From Spirochaetia bacterium (lineage in GTDB: Bacteria; Spirochaetota; Spirochaetia; Treponematales; Rectinemataceae), in assembly GCA_029975555.1 (NCBI GenBank), contig JARKOY010000024.1, forward strand, positions 1-64,000: a stretch of DNA of 64,000 bases. The letters are read 5' to 3'. A program made the translations under genes and the position numbers. The notes under the pieces were generated by a model. The model did not search any database, was not told the DNA's origin, and saw only the letters and a list, made by a program, of their open reading frames with translations. Shown in pieces: positions 1 through 7,777 of the stretch. Every line of letters begins with the position of its first letter. Positions within the stretch are counted from its first letter, which is position 1.

Positions 1-120
1 GATCTGGACAGCTGGCTTCACGAGTACAATTATGAGCGGCCGCATCTGGGGTACAGAAACCAGGGACGGCGGCCCTGGGAGACTATTGAACTGTTTCTCA
101 AGGGAACCCTAAAATTGTAG
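1..120 (+). mobile_element. IS transposase (DDE integrase type), C-terminal end only
   Basis: An open frame runs from the first base to a TAG at 118-120 and encodes 39 residues. The segments HEYNYERPH and GYRNQGRRPWETI match the conserved end of DDE integrase-type transposases of the IS481/IS3 kind. The gene is cut by the window edge, so I cannot tell whether the full element is intact to the left. I saw no clear terminal inverted repeat in the 160 bp that follow, so the right end of the element is not defined. Confidence 0.7.
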
Positions 121-218
121 AAAGAGAAGGTTAGGAATACAGATGAGAGGCTCCCGATGCGCACCTTATGCCGGTACCTTCGGCCTCTGCCCTACGGTCT
201 TTCGACCACAGAAACCGC

Positions 219-248
219 TTGACAAGAAACTACAGCGCGTCATATAAT
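219..248 (+). promoter_or_regulatory. Consensus promoter of the tetR mini-operon
   Basis: A perfect -35 TTGACA (219-224) and a perfect -10 TATAAT (243-248) are separated by 18 bp. Transcription should start near 255, about 26 nt before the tetR ATG. The last base of the -10 box is the first base of a palindromic operator, so the promoter is built to be repressed. Confidence 0.85.
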
Positions 249-276
249 GACTATATAGTCAGTGACCTAGAAGTCA
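248..276. promoter_or_regulatory. Tandem TGAC-N6-GTCA operators upstream of tetR
   Basis: TGACTATATAGTCA at 248-261 is a perfect 14-bp palindrome covering the end of the -10 box and the predicted start point. A second copy of the same half-sites, TGACCTAGAAGTCA, lies at 263-276, just before the ATG at 281. The centres are 15 bp apart. By position these are the likely autoregulatory sites of the TetR protein encoded immediately downstream (inference). Confidence 0.7.
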
Positions 277-280
277 TCAT

Positions 281-883
281 ATGAGAAAAACTGTCCGTGA
301 ACTCCAAAAGGAGCAGACAAAAGAGCTCCTTCTACAAACCGCATATGAGGTGTTCTCGAAAAAAGGCATCATGAACACCCGGGTGTCGGACATCGCTCAG
401 GCCGCCGGAGTCTCGCACGGAACGATCTTTGTCCACTTCAGCTCACTGGAAGCGATGATCGAGGAAGTCGTCGCCCTTTACGGGCAAAAAATCGCCATGC
501 GCACCCATGCCCTTGCGCAGTCCAGCGGATCTCTGTCGGACCTGCTGCGCGCGCACCTCTGCGGGATCATGGAGTTCGAGCCGTTTTATACGCATCTGGT
601 CATTGAAAACAGGTTGTTGCCGCCCGGTGCGAGAGACAGCTGGATATCGATCCAATCCGCCGTTTCATTTCATTTCAGCCTTGTCTATGAGAGAGAATTC
701 GGACACAACGACAGACCAGGCATCCCCCTGCATATGCTGTTCAACATGTGGATGGGGCTGGTGCACTATTATCTCCAAAACGGAGATCTGTTTGCGCCGG
801 AAGGGAATGTCATCGGCCGTTATCAGGATATTCTTATTGACAGCTATCTGAAACTGTTAAAAGGAGGAATGACTGAAAAATGA
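281..883 (+). CDS. TetR/AcrR-family transcriptional regulator
   Basis: This 200-residue protein has the usual TetR length. Residues 12-60 form the DNA-binding domain, with the helix-turn-helix at about 35-54 (TRVSDIAQAAGVSHGTIFVHF). The rest is a poorly conserved ligand-binding and dimerisation domain. The gene starts right behind a consensus promoter and two palindromic operators, so it probably represses its own operon. It overlaps the next gene by 4 bp (ATGA), which couples their translation. There is no strong Shine-Dalgarno before the ATG. The ligand is unknown. The downstream genes (ArsR-like protein, a broken carboxymuconolactone decarboxylase gene, a zinc-ribbon protein) suggest a small-molecule or oxidative stress response, but this is inference. 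Confidence 0.88.
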   Translation: MRKTVRELQKEQTKELLLQTAYEVFSKKGIMNTRVSDIAQAAGVSHGTIFVHFSSLEAMIEEVVALYGQKIAMRTHALAQSSGSLSDLLRAHLCGIMEFEPFYTHLVIENRLLPPGARDSWISIQSAVSFHFSLVYEREFGHNDRPGIPLHMLFNMWMGLVHYYLQNGDLFAPEGNVIGRYQDILIDSYLKLLKGGMTEK

Positions 884-1077
884 GCGACAGAAAGCCACTG
901 AAGGCGAAATGCTGTTACGGCCATCTGGGCGGGACGCTAGGCGACAGGCTGTTCGAACGTATGCTGGAAATGAACTGGCTTGAAAGGGAAGAGGGGAAAG
1001 CCACCGTGTATGTGCTGACAGAAACCGGAGAAGCGGCGCTTAAGCAACTGGGAGTCGATATCTATGAAAGAAGGTGA
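880..1077 (+). CDS. Small winged-helix protein resembling the ArsR C-terminal region
   Basis: The gene encodes 65 residues and overlaps tetR by 4 bp. The sequence CCYGHLGGTLGDRLFERML, followed by a Trp-Leu and a beta-hairpin ending in LTETGEAALKQLGVDI, resembles the region after the helix-turn-helix in ArsR-family regulators (typically CYDHLAGxLG...TPAGxxxLxxLGI). It lacks an N-terminal DNA-reading helix, so it is either a naturally short relative or a truncated regulator. The strong ribosome-binding sequence for the next reading frame overlaps its stop codon. I would not assign a DNA-binding function without structural support. Confidence 0.6.
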   Translation: MSDRKPLKAKCCYGHLGGTLGDRLFERMLEMNWLEREEGKATVYVLTETGEAALKQLGVDIYERR

Positions 1078-1082
1078 TCAGA

Positions 1083-1226
1083 ATGCAAAATCCATTTTAT
1101 GTTATGCAAACGGAAACGCCCCGGATCGAGGAGGCCTTTAACGGCCTGATCGAGGCGATTTCATCGAGTGGAAGTCTTGATGGATGCAAAGACCAGACAG
1201 TCGATTTACGGAGGAATCGTAAATGA
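1083..1226 (+). pseudogene. Carboxymuconolactone decarboxylase family gene, frameshifted and truncated
   Basis: An ATG at 1083 follows a strong ribosome-binding sequence (AAGGTGAT) and opens a 47-codon frame beginning MQNPFYVMQTETPRIEEAF, then NGLIEAI. This is the typical start of carboxymuconolactone decarboxylase family proteins. After residues SSGSLDG the frame becomes nonsense. Removing one copy of the tandem tetranucleotide GATG at 1179-1186 restores the family continuation LDAKTRQSIYGGI. The frameshift is therefore a 4-bp tandem duplication. The remaining two thirds of the gene, including the catalytic Cys region, is missing because the zinc-ribbon gene starts at 1223. What is left is a relic that may still couple translation to the next gene. 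Confidence 0.65.
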
Positions 1227-1492
1227 AAACCTGTATTGCCTGTGGAATGCCCATGACCAAGCCCGCCGATTATCCGCTGGGCGATGAAAGCAAAGATTAC
1301 TGCATCTACTGCGCAAGGCCTGATGGCTCCATGCAGTCCTATCCTGAAAAGCTGGAAGGGACCACCGATTTTCTCATAAGGACACAGGGGTTGGACAGAC
1401 AAGCCGCCCATGCAGCCGCCATCCGTACCCTGGCAAAGCTACCCGCGTGGCAGAAAATACAAAAAGGTAGCGATACCAAATCGAGCGACTGA
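1223..1492 (+). CDS. Zinc-ribbon domain protein
   Basis: This 89-residue protein starts with CIACGMPM (CxxC) and continues to DYCIYCARPDGSMQSY (second CxxC), a treble-clef or zinc-ribbon fold known as a putative zinc ribbon domain in many anaerobes. The rest is a helical tail with RTQGLD and PAW motifs typical of this family. A ribosome-binding sequence GGAGGA lies 7 nt before the ATG, inside the relic of the upstream gene. The gene ends the tetR-led operon. Homologues are often small proteins or tails of effector-binding regulators, and no biochemical function is established. Confidence 0.75.
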   Translation: MKTCIACGMPMTKPADYPLGDESKDYCIYCARPDGSMQSYPEKLEGTTDFLIRTQGLDRQAAHAAAIRTLAKLPAWQKIQKGSDTKSSD

Positions 1493-1494
1493 AT

Positions 1495-1527
1495 AAAAAA
1501 GGCAGGCAGCCAAATCCGCCGCCTGCC
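1495..1527 (-). terminator. Intrinsic terminator for the 5'-nucleotidase gene (possibly bidirectional)
   Basis: GGCAGGC at 1501-1507 pairs with GCCTGCC at 1521-1527 around a 13-nt loop. Six A residues at 1495-1500 become a U tract on the minus strand, so it terminates the gene ending at 1583. On the plus strand the U tract is weak. Confidence 0.75.
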
Positions 1528-1582
1528 TCCTTCAACATGTCCTCTGTCCCTCTGTGCACTGCACGAGGGCTCTCCCGCCCGG

Positions 1583-3100
1583 CTACTTCGTAAACACCAT
1601 GTTCTCGTTCGTCACCGTGCCAAGGTGTTTGAGGTAGGACACAAACACTTCGGCATCCGTGGGGAAGTCGTTCTGATTCTTTCCGACCAGCATGGTGTAG
1701 CCGTCGCCGCCGTTGAATATGAAGTTGAGCGTCGCGATGGTGTATTCCTTCTCAGGATTCACCGGCACGCCGCCGATCATGATGTTCGACACGCGGTCGC
1801 CTGCAGGCTTCGAGGCATCGAGCGTATAGGTCAGGTTGGCAAAGTGCGGGAAGCGGCCGTCGGGCGCAGGCAGCTTGCCGACGCCGTTCTCGATGATAGC
1901 GTCGATCTCTTTGCCCAATACCTTTCCGGTCTGGATGTAGTTGCCGAAGGGCTCCACGGTGTAGACTTGTTTCATGGTGATGTCGCCGACGGGAATCGAG
2001 TCGCGGATGCCGCCGCCGTTCATCAGTGCGAAGTCGGCCCCCGTGGCGTAGAGCATGCCGTTCGCGATGAGCGTGCCGAGGTTGCTCTGCTGGGTGCGCA
2101 CGATTTCGCGCGTACCTTCGAGCTTGACGGCTGTCTTGCCGACAACCTGCGAGAGCACGGCATCCTGGGCCTTGACGAGGTCATTCATGATCGCCGCAAT
2201 GCGAGGATCCCCCTTCAGATCGGGAGAATTCTGAGGTGTAATGGTGCGGGCGGTCTTGGAAATGATCTTGCGGTCAGGACCCACCACGACGTCGATCACC
2301 CCGAGCCCCGATCCATAGGCGCCGGTGCTCGCGATGAGGGTGTCCGTCGTATTCTTTTTCATCACATCTTCGAGCGTGCTATGGCTGTGCCCATCGATGA
2401 TGACATCGATCTGCGGCACGAACTTCGCCAGCGTGATCGAGGTGGGATCGCTCGAATCGTCGATGCCGAGGTGCGAAAGGCACACGAGCACGTCGTACTT
2501 GCCAGCGAGCTCGGCGACGACGAGCTTCGCCTCGACGATCGGGTCGCCGAAGGTCACTCCTGTAAGCCCCTTCGGATCGGCCTTGTACGCGGTCTCGGGC
2601 GTCGCGAGCCCAAAGAAGGCGACGCGCACGCCGCCCATGGTGCGGATATCATACGATGGGAATACCCTCTGACCATCTTTGTACACGTTGGCCGCCAGAA
2701 TTTTGAAGTTCATCATCTTGGAAAGCTCGAGCAGCCGATCGAAGCCGTAGTTGTAGTCGTGGTTGCCGGTAGTCATGTAGGCAAACCCAAGCTCATTCAT
2801 GAGCTTGACTTCGGTCTCTCCCCTGTCGATGTTCACCACGGGCAGACCGTGGAGCGTATCGCCGACGTCGATGAGGAGCGTGTTCGGATTCTTCGCCTTG
2901 AGTTCCTGCACCGCCGTGTAGATCCGAGGATACCCGATGACGTCCTTGCTCTCTACGATTCGACCGTGCGTATCGTTCGTGTGCGCAAAGGTGAGCGTGA
3001 CGTTACCCGGCAGATTCCCCTGCGCAGAAAGCGTGCCGGTGAACGCCAAGGTGAAAATCGCCGCCACAAGGACGGCAAATTTCCCAAGTCTCTTTAACAT
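1583..3100 (-). CDS. Periplasmic 5'-nucleotidase / 2',3'-cyclic phosphodiesterase family
   Basis: The protein of about 505 residues has a signal peptide (MLKRLGKF, then a hydrophobic run ending near LSAQG). An N-terminal calcineurin-like metallophosphoesterase domain carries HTNDTHGR, DVGDTLHG, GNHDYNYG, LSHLG and DGHSHS. A C-terminal 5'-nucleotidase domain carries NGGGIRDS and FNGGDGY, which bind the nucleoside. The order and length match UshA/YfkN-type enzymes that dephosphorylate external nucleotides. I chose the ATG at 3100 because AAAGGAGG sits 6 nt upstream; a longer frame to 3118 would translate through that ribosome-binding site. Its nucleoside products could feed the purine transporter at 45630-50439 (inference). 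Confidence 0.93.
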   Translation of the reverse strand: MLKRLGKFAVLVAAIFTLAFTGTLSAQGNLPGNVTLTFAHTNDTHGRIVESKDVIGYPRIYTAVQELKAKNPNTLLIDVGDTLHGLPVVNIDRGETEVKLMNELGFAYMTTGNHDYNYGFDRLLELSKMMNFKILAANVYKDGQRVFPSYDIRTMGGVRVAFFGLATPETAYKADPKGLTGVTFGDPIVEAKLVVAELAGKYDVLVCLSHLGIDDSSDPTSITLAKFVPQIDVIIDGHSHSTLEDVMKKNTTDTLIASTGAYGSGLGVIDVVVGPDRKIISKTARTITPQNSPDLKGDPRIAAIMNDLVKAQDAVLSQVVGKTAVKLEGTREIVRTQQSNLGTLIANGMLYATGADFALMNGGGIRDSIPVGDITMKQVYTVEPFGNYIQTGKVLGKEIDAIIENGVGKLPAPDGRFPHFANLTYTLDASKPAGDRVSNIMIGGVPVNPEKEYTIATLNFIFNGGDGYTMLVGKNQNDFPTDAEVFVSYLKHLGTVTNENMVFTK

Positions 3101-3144
3101 CGCAAACCTCCTTTTCAAAATTGAGGATTTTTTGCAGCAAGAAC

Positions 3145-3173
3145 ATTATATCCTCCTCTGAAGCCGCACACAA
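3145..3173 (-). promoter_or_regulatory. Promoter of the 5'-nucleotidase gene
   Basis: On the minus strand TTGTGT (3173-3168) and a perfect TATAAT (3150-3145) are 17 bp apart. The transcript would start near 3138, leaving a leader of about 38 nt with a strong ribosome-binding site. Confidence 0.6.
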
Positions 3174-3285
3174 GCAAAAAGAGATCATTATTCGGTTCAA
3201 TCTCGATGAAGAGAGGTTTCTGTTCGAGCACAAGAGGCCCCCGCAGAGGACCAGAAGGCCTGCGCTTATCTGTGGAACAAAACCC

Positions 3286-3294
3286 TGGTATAGT
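3286..3294 (+). promoter_or_regulatory. Extended -10 promoter abutting the metallophosphoesterase start
   Basis: TGGTATAGT is an extended -10 element (TGn plus TATAGT at 3289-3294). The next ATG codons are at 3295 and 3301. A start point 6-7 nt after the -10 box would coincide with the ATG at 3301, giving a leaderless mRNA. No convincing -35 or Shine-Dalgarno is present. Confidence 0.5.
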
Positions 3295-4653
3295 ATGTCC
3301 ATGACGCAGCACAACCAGAAGACTTCAGGATGGCTCTCCAGGCGCACGACGCTGGTCTCGGCGCTCGGTGCGCTCGCGCTCTCCATCCTCGCAAATGGCT
3401 ACTTCTACAGCCTCGAAGGTGCGCGGGGGCTGTACGTGTGGCACCCCATCATCGCGCTGAAGATCGTGCTCTTCATGGGGCTAGTGCCGATTTCGATCGC
3501 AATCGTGGCGCTGCCGCTCGAAAAGCTCGCCCAAAAGCTGGCAATGCGTGTGGTGCGCTGGCTTTCCTTTGTGAGCTCGATCATTGTAAGCATAATCTCA
3601 ATTGCGCTTGTAGCCTTTCTCATCGTCGTTCCGAGAACAGGCTCGCTGGAACCGGCTCGACTCAAGCTCGTCGATCCTGCAAAGGGCATCCATGCGCTGG
3701 GTACACAGCCCGCCGAAGCGAGCTTCAGTGCGGGTACGACGAATAAAGGCGCCGCGCAACCCGGGATTACCTTGCCACAGTCACAATCCGCGGCCTTGCA
3801 GCCCGCCACTGACGCACAGGCGCGGTCTCCGCTCGATCAACCACTCTTGCGCCTTTCTTTTTCCTCCGATCCACACTGGGGAGCCGACACGTCGAATGCG
3901 ACCGCGCGGACGCAGATTTTGGAAGGAATTGCGGCGGGTAAGCCGGACGCCTTCTTTATGCTCGGCGATACGGTCGAGACGGGCAACAGCGCCACCCAGT
4001 GGAACCTTGCGCTCTCTGACCTCGAAGCCCTCATTCCGGCAGTTCCCCTGCGCCCGATGCTGGGCAACCACGATGCGCTCTTCGGCGGTCAGTACATCTA
4101 CAGAAAGGCCTTCTATCCCAAGGGCTTTTCGAGCGATTCCGGCTCGCCTTACTACTGGAGCATCGATGCGGGCTCCGCGACGATCGTGGCGGTGGACCTG
4201 CCCTGGGGTACCGAGATGTTCGGCGCGCGACAGCGGGCCTGGCTCGAAAAGACGCTCGCGGCCGCCGATCCCCGCAAGCCTCTCATCGTCATCTCGCACA
4301 GCTTCTTCTATGCCTCAGGCTACGACGACCCCACGTTCGACACCCCATGGTACGACCACTACCAGAACATCCCCGCCCTCGTGCCGCTCTTCGAGAAATA
4401 CGGGGTCGACCTCGTCATCTCCGGGCACAACCACTATCAGGAGCTGCTCGCGCACAATGGCGTGACCTACGCCATCATAGGCTCGATGGGAGGAATCCCT
4501 GACCCCGAGCCGAGCTACCGCTCGCCGTGGTCGAGGTGGATCAACGTCGGAGGCTATGGCTGGCTCGACGTCGAGGTGCTGCCAGGCCGCCTCGCGCTCA
4601 CGTTCAGGAGTGAGACTGGCGAGGCTCGACAGCGCGCGACGATCGAATATTAA
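3295..4653 (+). CDS. Membrane-anchored calcineurin-like metallophosphoesterase
   Basis: The N-terminal 110 residues hold about three membrane segments, with hydrophobic stretches at roughly residues 17-35, 45-65 and 85-110. A linker rich in Ala, Pro and Gln follows, then a phosphoesterase domain with FSSDPHWG, LGDTVETG, GNHDALFGG, ISHSFFYASG and SGHNHYQE, the full set of metal ligands. The catalytic domain therefore probably faces the periplasm. The open frame extends upstream to 3121, but the only plausible starts are ATG 3295 or 3301, placed by an extended -10 box. It is divergent from the 5'-nucleotidase gene. The substrate is unknown; nucleotides, sugar phosphates or lipid pyrophosphates are possible. 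Confidence 0.8.
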   Translation: MSMTQHNQKTSGWLSRRTTLVSALGALALSILANGYFYSLEGARGLYVWHPIIALKIVLFMGLVPISIAIVALPLEKLAQKLAMRVVRWLSFVSSIIVSIISIALVAFLIVVPRTGSLEPARLKLVDPAKGIHALGTQPAEASFSAGTTNKGAAQPGITLPQSQSAALQPATDAQARSPLDQPLLRLSFSSDPHWGADTSNATARTQILEGIAAGKPDAFFMLGDTVETGNSATQWNLALSDLEALIPAVPLRPMLGNHDALFGGQYIYRKAFYPKGFSSDSGSPYYWSIDAGSATIVAVDLPWGTEMFGARQRAWLEKTLAAADPRKPLIVISHSFFYASGYDDPTFDTPWYDHYQNIPALVPLFEKYGVDLVISGHNHYQELLAHNGVTYAIIGSMGGIPDPEPSYRSPWSRWINVGGYGWLDVEVLPGRLALTFRSETGEARQRATIEY

Positions 4654-4723
4654 GGAAAGAAAGCCAGGGTTCCAAGGGCGCAGGGGAGCGCTGCGCAGAG
4701 CCCCGACTTGGAAGATGGCCGAC

Positions 4724-5365
4724 TCAGAAGCCGAGCTCTTCCCCGACGATGATCACGGTAAAGTCGCTGAGCGAGGGTTTACGCTTGAGTATGTGATAGA
4801 TCCTGCAAATCCTCGTAGGAAGCGCGCAGTCGGCGCAATATCCTGCGGTCACGCAGGGGTTGGGCCTGGCAAGCCGTATGTTGTTGAGGGGAGCTGCATA
4901 GGCCTTCATGCGTTCGTAGGCTTCGTCGAGGTCGGTGACGACCTTGTTGATGCCCGCGACCACCACGTTCTTTTTGGGGCCGAAGGTAAGTGCCGCGACG
5001 CGGTTGCCGTTGCCGTCGACGTTGAAGAGGTACCCTTCCATCGTAATTGCGTTCGAGCTGGAAATAAAGACGTCGCAGGTGAGCTGGGCGCGCAAAATTT
5101 CCATTTTTTCTTCAGGGCTGAGGCCGGGCTTGTTGTGATCGAGGATGACCGCTCCTTTTGAGGCTGCCCGCTCTTGAATGTTCATGGACTTTACGGTGAC
5201 CGAGCCCCCGAAACCAACCCTGGCGCCTGGCTGCACGAACTCAAGCACCTTTTCGGCAGCAAGCGCGGCCGTCGGCACGTACAGTGCGTCGAAACCATTC
5301 TTCTTCAAGGCCGCGACGACCTTCTGGCCCCGCGCCTCATACAGCGTCGCGTGGAATTCGCTCAT
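4724..5365 (-). CDS. LUD-domain protein (lactate utilization family)
   Basis: This 213-residue protein belongs to the LUD (DUF162) family, with an early KVVAALKKNGFDALYV segment, the glycine-rich VGFGGSVTVKSM and a conserved SSSNAITMEGYLFNVDG region. A Cys cluster near the C terminus (PNPCVTAGYCADC ... RIC) is a feature of one LUD subgroup and may bind a metal. Stand-alone LUD proteins are common in anaerobes and lack the LldE/LldF partners, so lactate oxidation cannot be assumed. I chose the ATG at 5365 because AGGAGG lies 7 nt before it. It follows hcp on the same strand, 134 bp downstream, and has a plausible promoter of its own. Confidence 0.85.
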   Translation of the reverse strand: MSEFHATLYEARGQKVVAALKKNGFDALYVPTAALAAEKVLEFVQPGARVGFGGSVTVKSMNIQERAASKGAVILDHNKPGLSPEEKMEILRAQLTCDVFISSSNAITMEGYLFNVDGNGNRVAALTFGPKKNVVVAGINKVVTDLDEAYERMKAYAAPLNNIRLARPNPCVTAGYCADCALPTRICRIYHILKRKPSLSDFTVIIVGEELGF

Positions 5366-5411
5366 CGTTCCGCCTCCTGGGACAGCAGCTAAAGATTGCG
5401 TGGATGCTTGT

Positions 5412-5440
5412 ATTATGCACGCCAAATCGCGTCTGCGCAA
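5412..5440 (-). promoter_or_regulatory. Candidate promoter of the LUD gene
   Basis: On the minus strand TTGCGC (5440-5435) and CATAAT (5417-5412) are 17 bp apart. It lies in the 134-bp gap after hcp, so the LUD gene may be transcribed separately. Confidence 0.45.
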
Positions 5441-5499
5441 GTTCGCCGCGCCCCTCCATGACCCCTTCCTTGGCTGTCTCAGGAGGCACCTTCGGAGTC

Positions 5500-7155
5500 T
5501 CAGCGTGCCTCGACCATGGCCGCGACATCCTCGTCGGCGGATGCGATGCCCTTTATGCCGAAATGCTCGACGAGGAGCGAGGCCACGCGCGGCGACAAAA
5601 ACCCAGGAAGCGTCGGGCCGAGTCGGATGTTCTTGAAGCCGAGGTATAAAAGCGCCAACAGCACGAGCACCGCCTTCTGCTCATACCACGCGATGTCGAA
5701 GGAGATCGGCAGCTTGTTCACGTCGTCGAGCCCGAAAATCTCCTTGAGCTTGAGCGCCACGAGCGCGAGCGAATACGAATCGTTGCACTGTCCGGCGTCG
5801 AGGACGCGGGGGATGCCGCCGATATCACCGAGGTTGAGCTTGTTGTAGCGGTACTTCGCGCAGCCTGCGGTGAGAATGACCGTGTTCTTGGGAAGCTTCT
5901 GGGCGACATCCGTGTAGTACGAGCGCTTCGGCTGGCGTCCATCGCAGCCTGCCATGACGACAAAGCGCGTTATGGCACCGCTCTTGACGGCGTCGACCAC
6001 CCTGTCCGCAAGCGCAAAGACCTGATCGTGGGCGAAGCCTCCCACGATCTCGCCGTCTTCCAGCGCCTCGGGAGGCTGACAGGTCTTGGCCATTTCGATG
6101 ATGGCTGAGAAATCCTTCATCGTACCGGGCTGGCGGTCTGGGATGTGCGTGCAGCCATCGAAGCCCACGACGCCCGTCGTGAAGACCCGCTGCTTGTAGC
6201 TCTCCTTTGGCGGAACGAGGCAGTTGCTGGTGAAGAGGACAGGCCCGTGGAACTTCTCGATTTCGGTGTCCTGTTTCCACCAGGCGTTGCCGTAGTTGCC
6301 GTACAGGTTGTCGTACTTTTCGAAGAAGGGATAGTAGTGGGCGGGGAGCATTTCGCCGTGGGTGTAGACATCGATGCCCGTGCCCTTTGTCTGCTCGAGC
6401 AGGTCGTAAAGATCGCGCAGATCGTGGCCTGAAATGAGGATGCCGGGCCGGTCGCGGACACCTGTCCGCACCTTCGTGATGCGAGGACTGCCGTAGGTGC
6501 CGGCGTTGGCCTTGTCGAGCAGCGCCATTGCGTCGACCCCGAGCTTGCCGGTATCGAGAACGAGCTGCATCAGCGTGTCCTTGCCGATACCATCATCGGC
6601 AAGCTTCGCCAGCGCGCCGAACATGAATTCGAAGATAGGCCTCGAGGAAAGGCCGATCGCGTAGGCGTGTTCGACATAGGCCGCCATGCCCTTGAGGCCG
6701 TAGAGCACCAGGGCTTTGAGAGAGCGAATGTCCTCGTCGGCGATCTCCGTGAGCGCGCCTTTTCCGTCAAGGGCAGCCGCACGAATCGCGCCCGCGTCGG
6801 CGGCGCTCCAGGTTGCGGCGTCAGGCGGGGTGAAGCTGATCGCACCGCCTGCGGCGACATAGGCGAGCCGCAGCGCTTCGCGGCGCGCCAAGCCCTCGGC
6901 GATCCACCGCTCAAAGTCAGACGCCGAAAAATTCGCGTTGGTAATGGTCGCAAAGAGCATCTTCGTGACGAATATGGCGTCCTCCTCAGAATAGACGCCG
7001 AGGGGCAGCGCCTTGTCCGCCCAGAAGCCGATCCCCTTGCATACGTGGAGCAAAAGGTCCTGGAGATTGGCGGTTTCGGCGGGTTTACCGCATACGCCTC
7101 GTGCGAGATTGCATGCGGTATTCTTCATGGTCTCTTGGCACTGATTGCAGAACAT
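5500..7155 (-). CDS. hcp: Hydroxylamine reductase / hybrid-cluster protein
   Basis: The 551-residue protein starts [23 protein letters not shown], whose spaced Cys residues bind the proximal Fe-S cluster of Hcp. Later blocks [53 protein letters not shown] and [12 protein letters not shown] supply ligands of the hybrid Fe-S-O cluster. Length and motif order are those of class I/II Hcp. The enzyme reduces hydroxylamine or nitric oxide in anaerobes and is linked to protection from nitrosative stress. It starts 49 bp after an rrf2 gene on the same strand, so the two probably form one operon. A GGGAGGA ribosome-binding site precedes the ATG. Confidence 0.96.
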   Translation of the reverse strand: MFCNQCQETMKNTACNLARGVCGKPAETANLQDLLLHVCKGIGFWADKALPLGVYSEEDAIFVTKMLFATITNANFSASDFERWIAEGLARREALRLAYVAAGGAISFTPPDAATWSAADAGAIRAAALDGKGALTEIADEDIRSLKALVLYGLKGMAAYVEHAYAIGLSSRPIFEFMFGALAKLADDGIGKDTLMQLVLDTGKLGVDAMALLDKANAGTYGSPRITKVRTGVRDRPGILISGHDLRDLYDLLEQTKGTGIDVYTHGEMLPAHYYPFFEKYDNLYGNYGNAWWKQDTEIEKFHGPVLFTSNCLVPPKESYKQRVFTTGVVGFDGCTHIPDRQPGTMKDFSAIIEMAKTCQPPEALEDGEIVGGFAHDQVFALADRVVDAVKSGAITRFVVMAGCDGRQPKRSYYTDVAQKLPKNTVILTAGCAKYRYNKLNLGDIGGIPRVLDAGQCNDSYSLALVALKLKEIFGLDDVNKLPISFDIAWYEQKAVLVLLALLYLGFKNIRLGPTLPGFLSPRVASLLVEHFGIKGIASADEDVAAMVEAR

Positions 7156-7204
7156 CGTAGTCCTCCCTCAGAGCGCGCGACAGCCATTGTCTGCCGTCGC
7201 CGTA

Positions 7205-7624
7205 TTAGAAACTCCGCGCAACGGCGGCTATCGTAGTCGCAGCGAGGACGCGGCGCAGGCGCACCTCAGTCTCTTCGCAGAACGTGCGCAGCGCACAGGT
7301 CTTCGTACGACAGACCGATCTTGCAAAGAGGCACTCCCGTATTGGGAGCTCCCCTTCTAACGCGGTGAGGACATCGAGACAGGAAATTGCTTCGGCGGAA
7401 CGCGCGAGGGCATAACCGCCTCCAAGTCCACAGCGCGGAACAAGCAATCCTTGCCCCGACAGCTTCTGCAGAATCTTGGCGAGATATGTCGGCGACACCC
7501 CGAGACGCTCCGCCGCCTGCCGGGCAGCGATGTTCCCGCCGTTCTTTTCGGCCAGCACGAGGGCATGAATGCCTGCGTTGACCGTATCCGAAATCGCGAT
7601 GGTTCTGTCCACGCCAGTCCTCAT
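7205..7624 (-). CDS. Rrf2-family regulator with an Fe-S-type Cys cluster
   Basis: This 139-residue Rrf2-family protein has a winged helix around LGVSPTYLAKILQKLSGQGLL, followed by the wing PRCGLGGGYALARS. A cluster CLFARSVCRTKTCALRTFC occupies the position where NsrR and IscR bind an Fe-S cluster. It sits directly ahead of hcp, which argues for an NO- or redox-sensing NsrR-like role (inference). The ATG at 7624 has no Shine-Dalgarno; a GTG at 7612 is an alternative. Its promoter is overlapped by a perfect inverted repeat, so it is likely autoregulated and controls hcp in the same transcript. Confidence 0.85.
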   Translation of the reverse strand: MRTGVDRTIAISDTVNAGIHALVLAEKNGGNIAARQAAERLGVSPTYLAKILQKLSGQGLLVPRCGLGGGYALARSAEAISCLDVLTALEGELPIRECLFARSVCRTKTCALRTFCEETEVRLRRVLAATTIAAVARSF

Positions 7625-7626
7625 AA

Positions 7627-7672
7627 ATAGGATATCAATGTCCTATTATACCACAATTCGAAATATAGGCAA
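7627..7672 (-). promoter_or_regulatory. rrf2-hcp promoter with overlapping inverted-repeat operator
   Basis: On the minus strand TTGCCT (7672-7667) and TATAAT (7650-7645) are separated by 16 bp, with a TGG extended -10 motif. Immediately downstream, ATAGGA-N8-TCCTAT (7646-7627) forms a perfect inverted repeat that overlaps the -10 box by two bases and ends two bases before the start codon. It is the natural candidate binding site for the encoded Rrf2 protein. Confidence 0.7.
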
Positions 7673-7681
7673 CTGGTGGTG

Positions 7682-7749
7682 AGTGCTCTCAACCTTGGGT
7701 AAAGAATTCAGCGACATAGGCAGGGCATGCGCCGTCGAAGCCGAGGTGC
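7682..7749. repeat. Direct repeat, copy 1 (3' side of pfk)
   Basis: The 27 bp at 7682-7708 (starting AGTGCTCTCAACC, ending AAAGAATT) are identical to 9176-9202. After a 12-bp unrelated spacer both copies have CAGGGCAT (7721-7728), and weaker similarity continues to about 7749. This copy lies between the end of pfk and the rrf2 promoter. Confidence 0.8.
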
Positions 7750-7777
7750 ACATCCAGGCGCCAGATCAAGGTCGACC

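Noticed and set aside
1625-3097. 490-codon open frame opposite the 5'-nucleotidase gene
   Set aside because: His/Asp/Val-rich shadow translation caused by codon bias of the real minus-strand gene.
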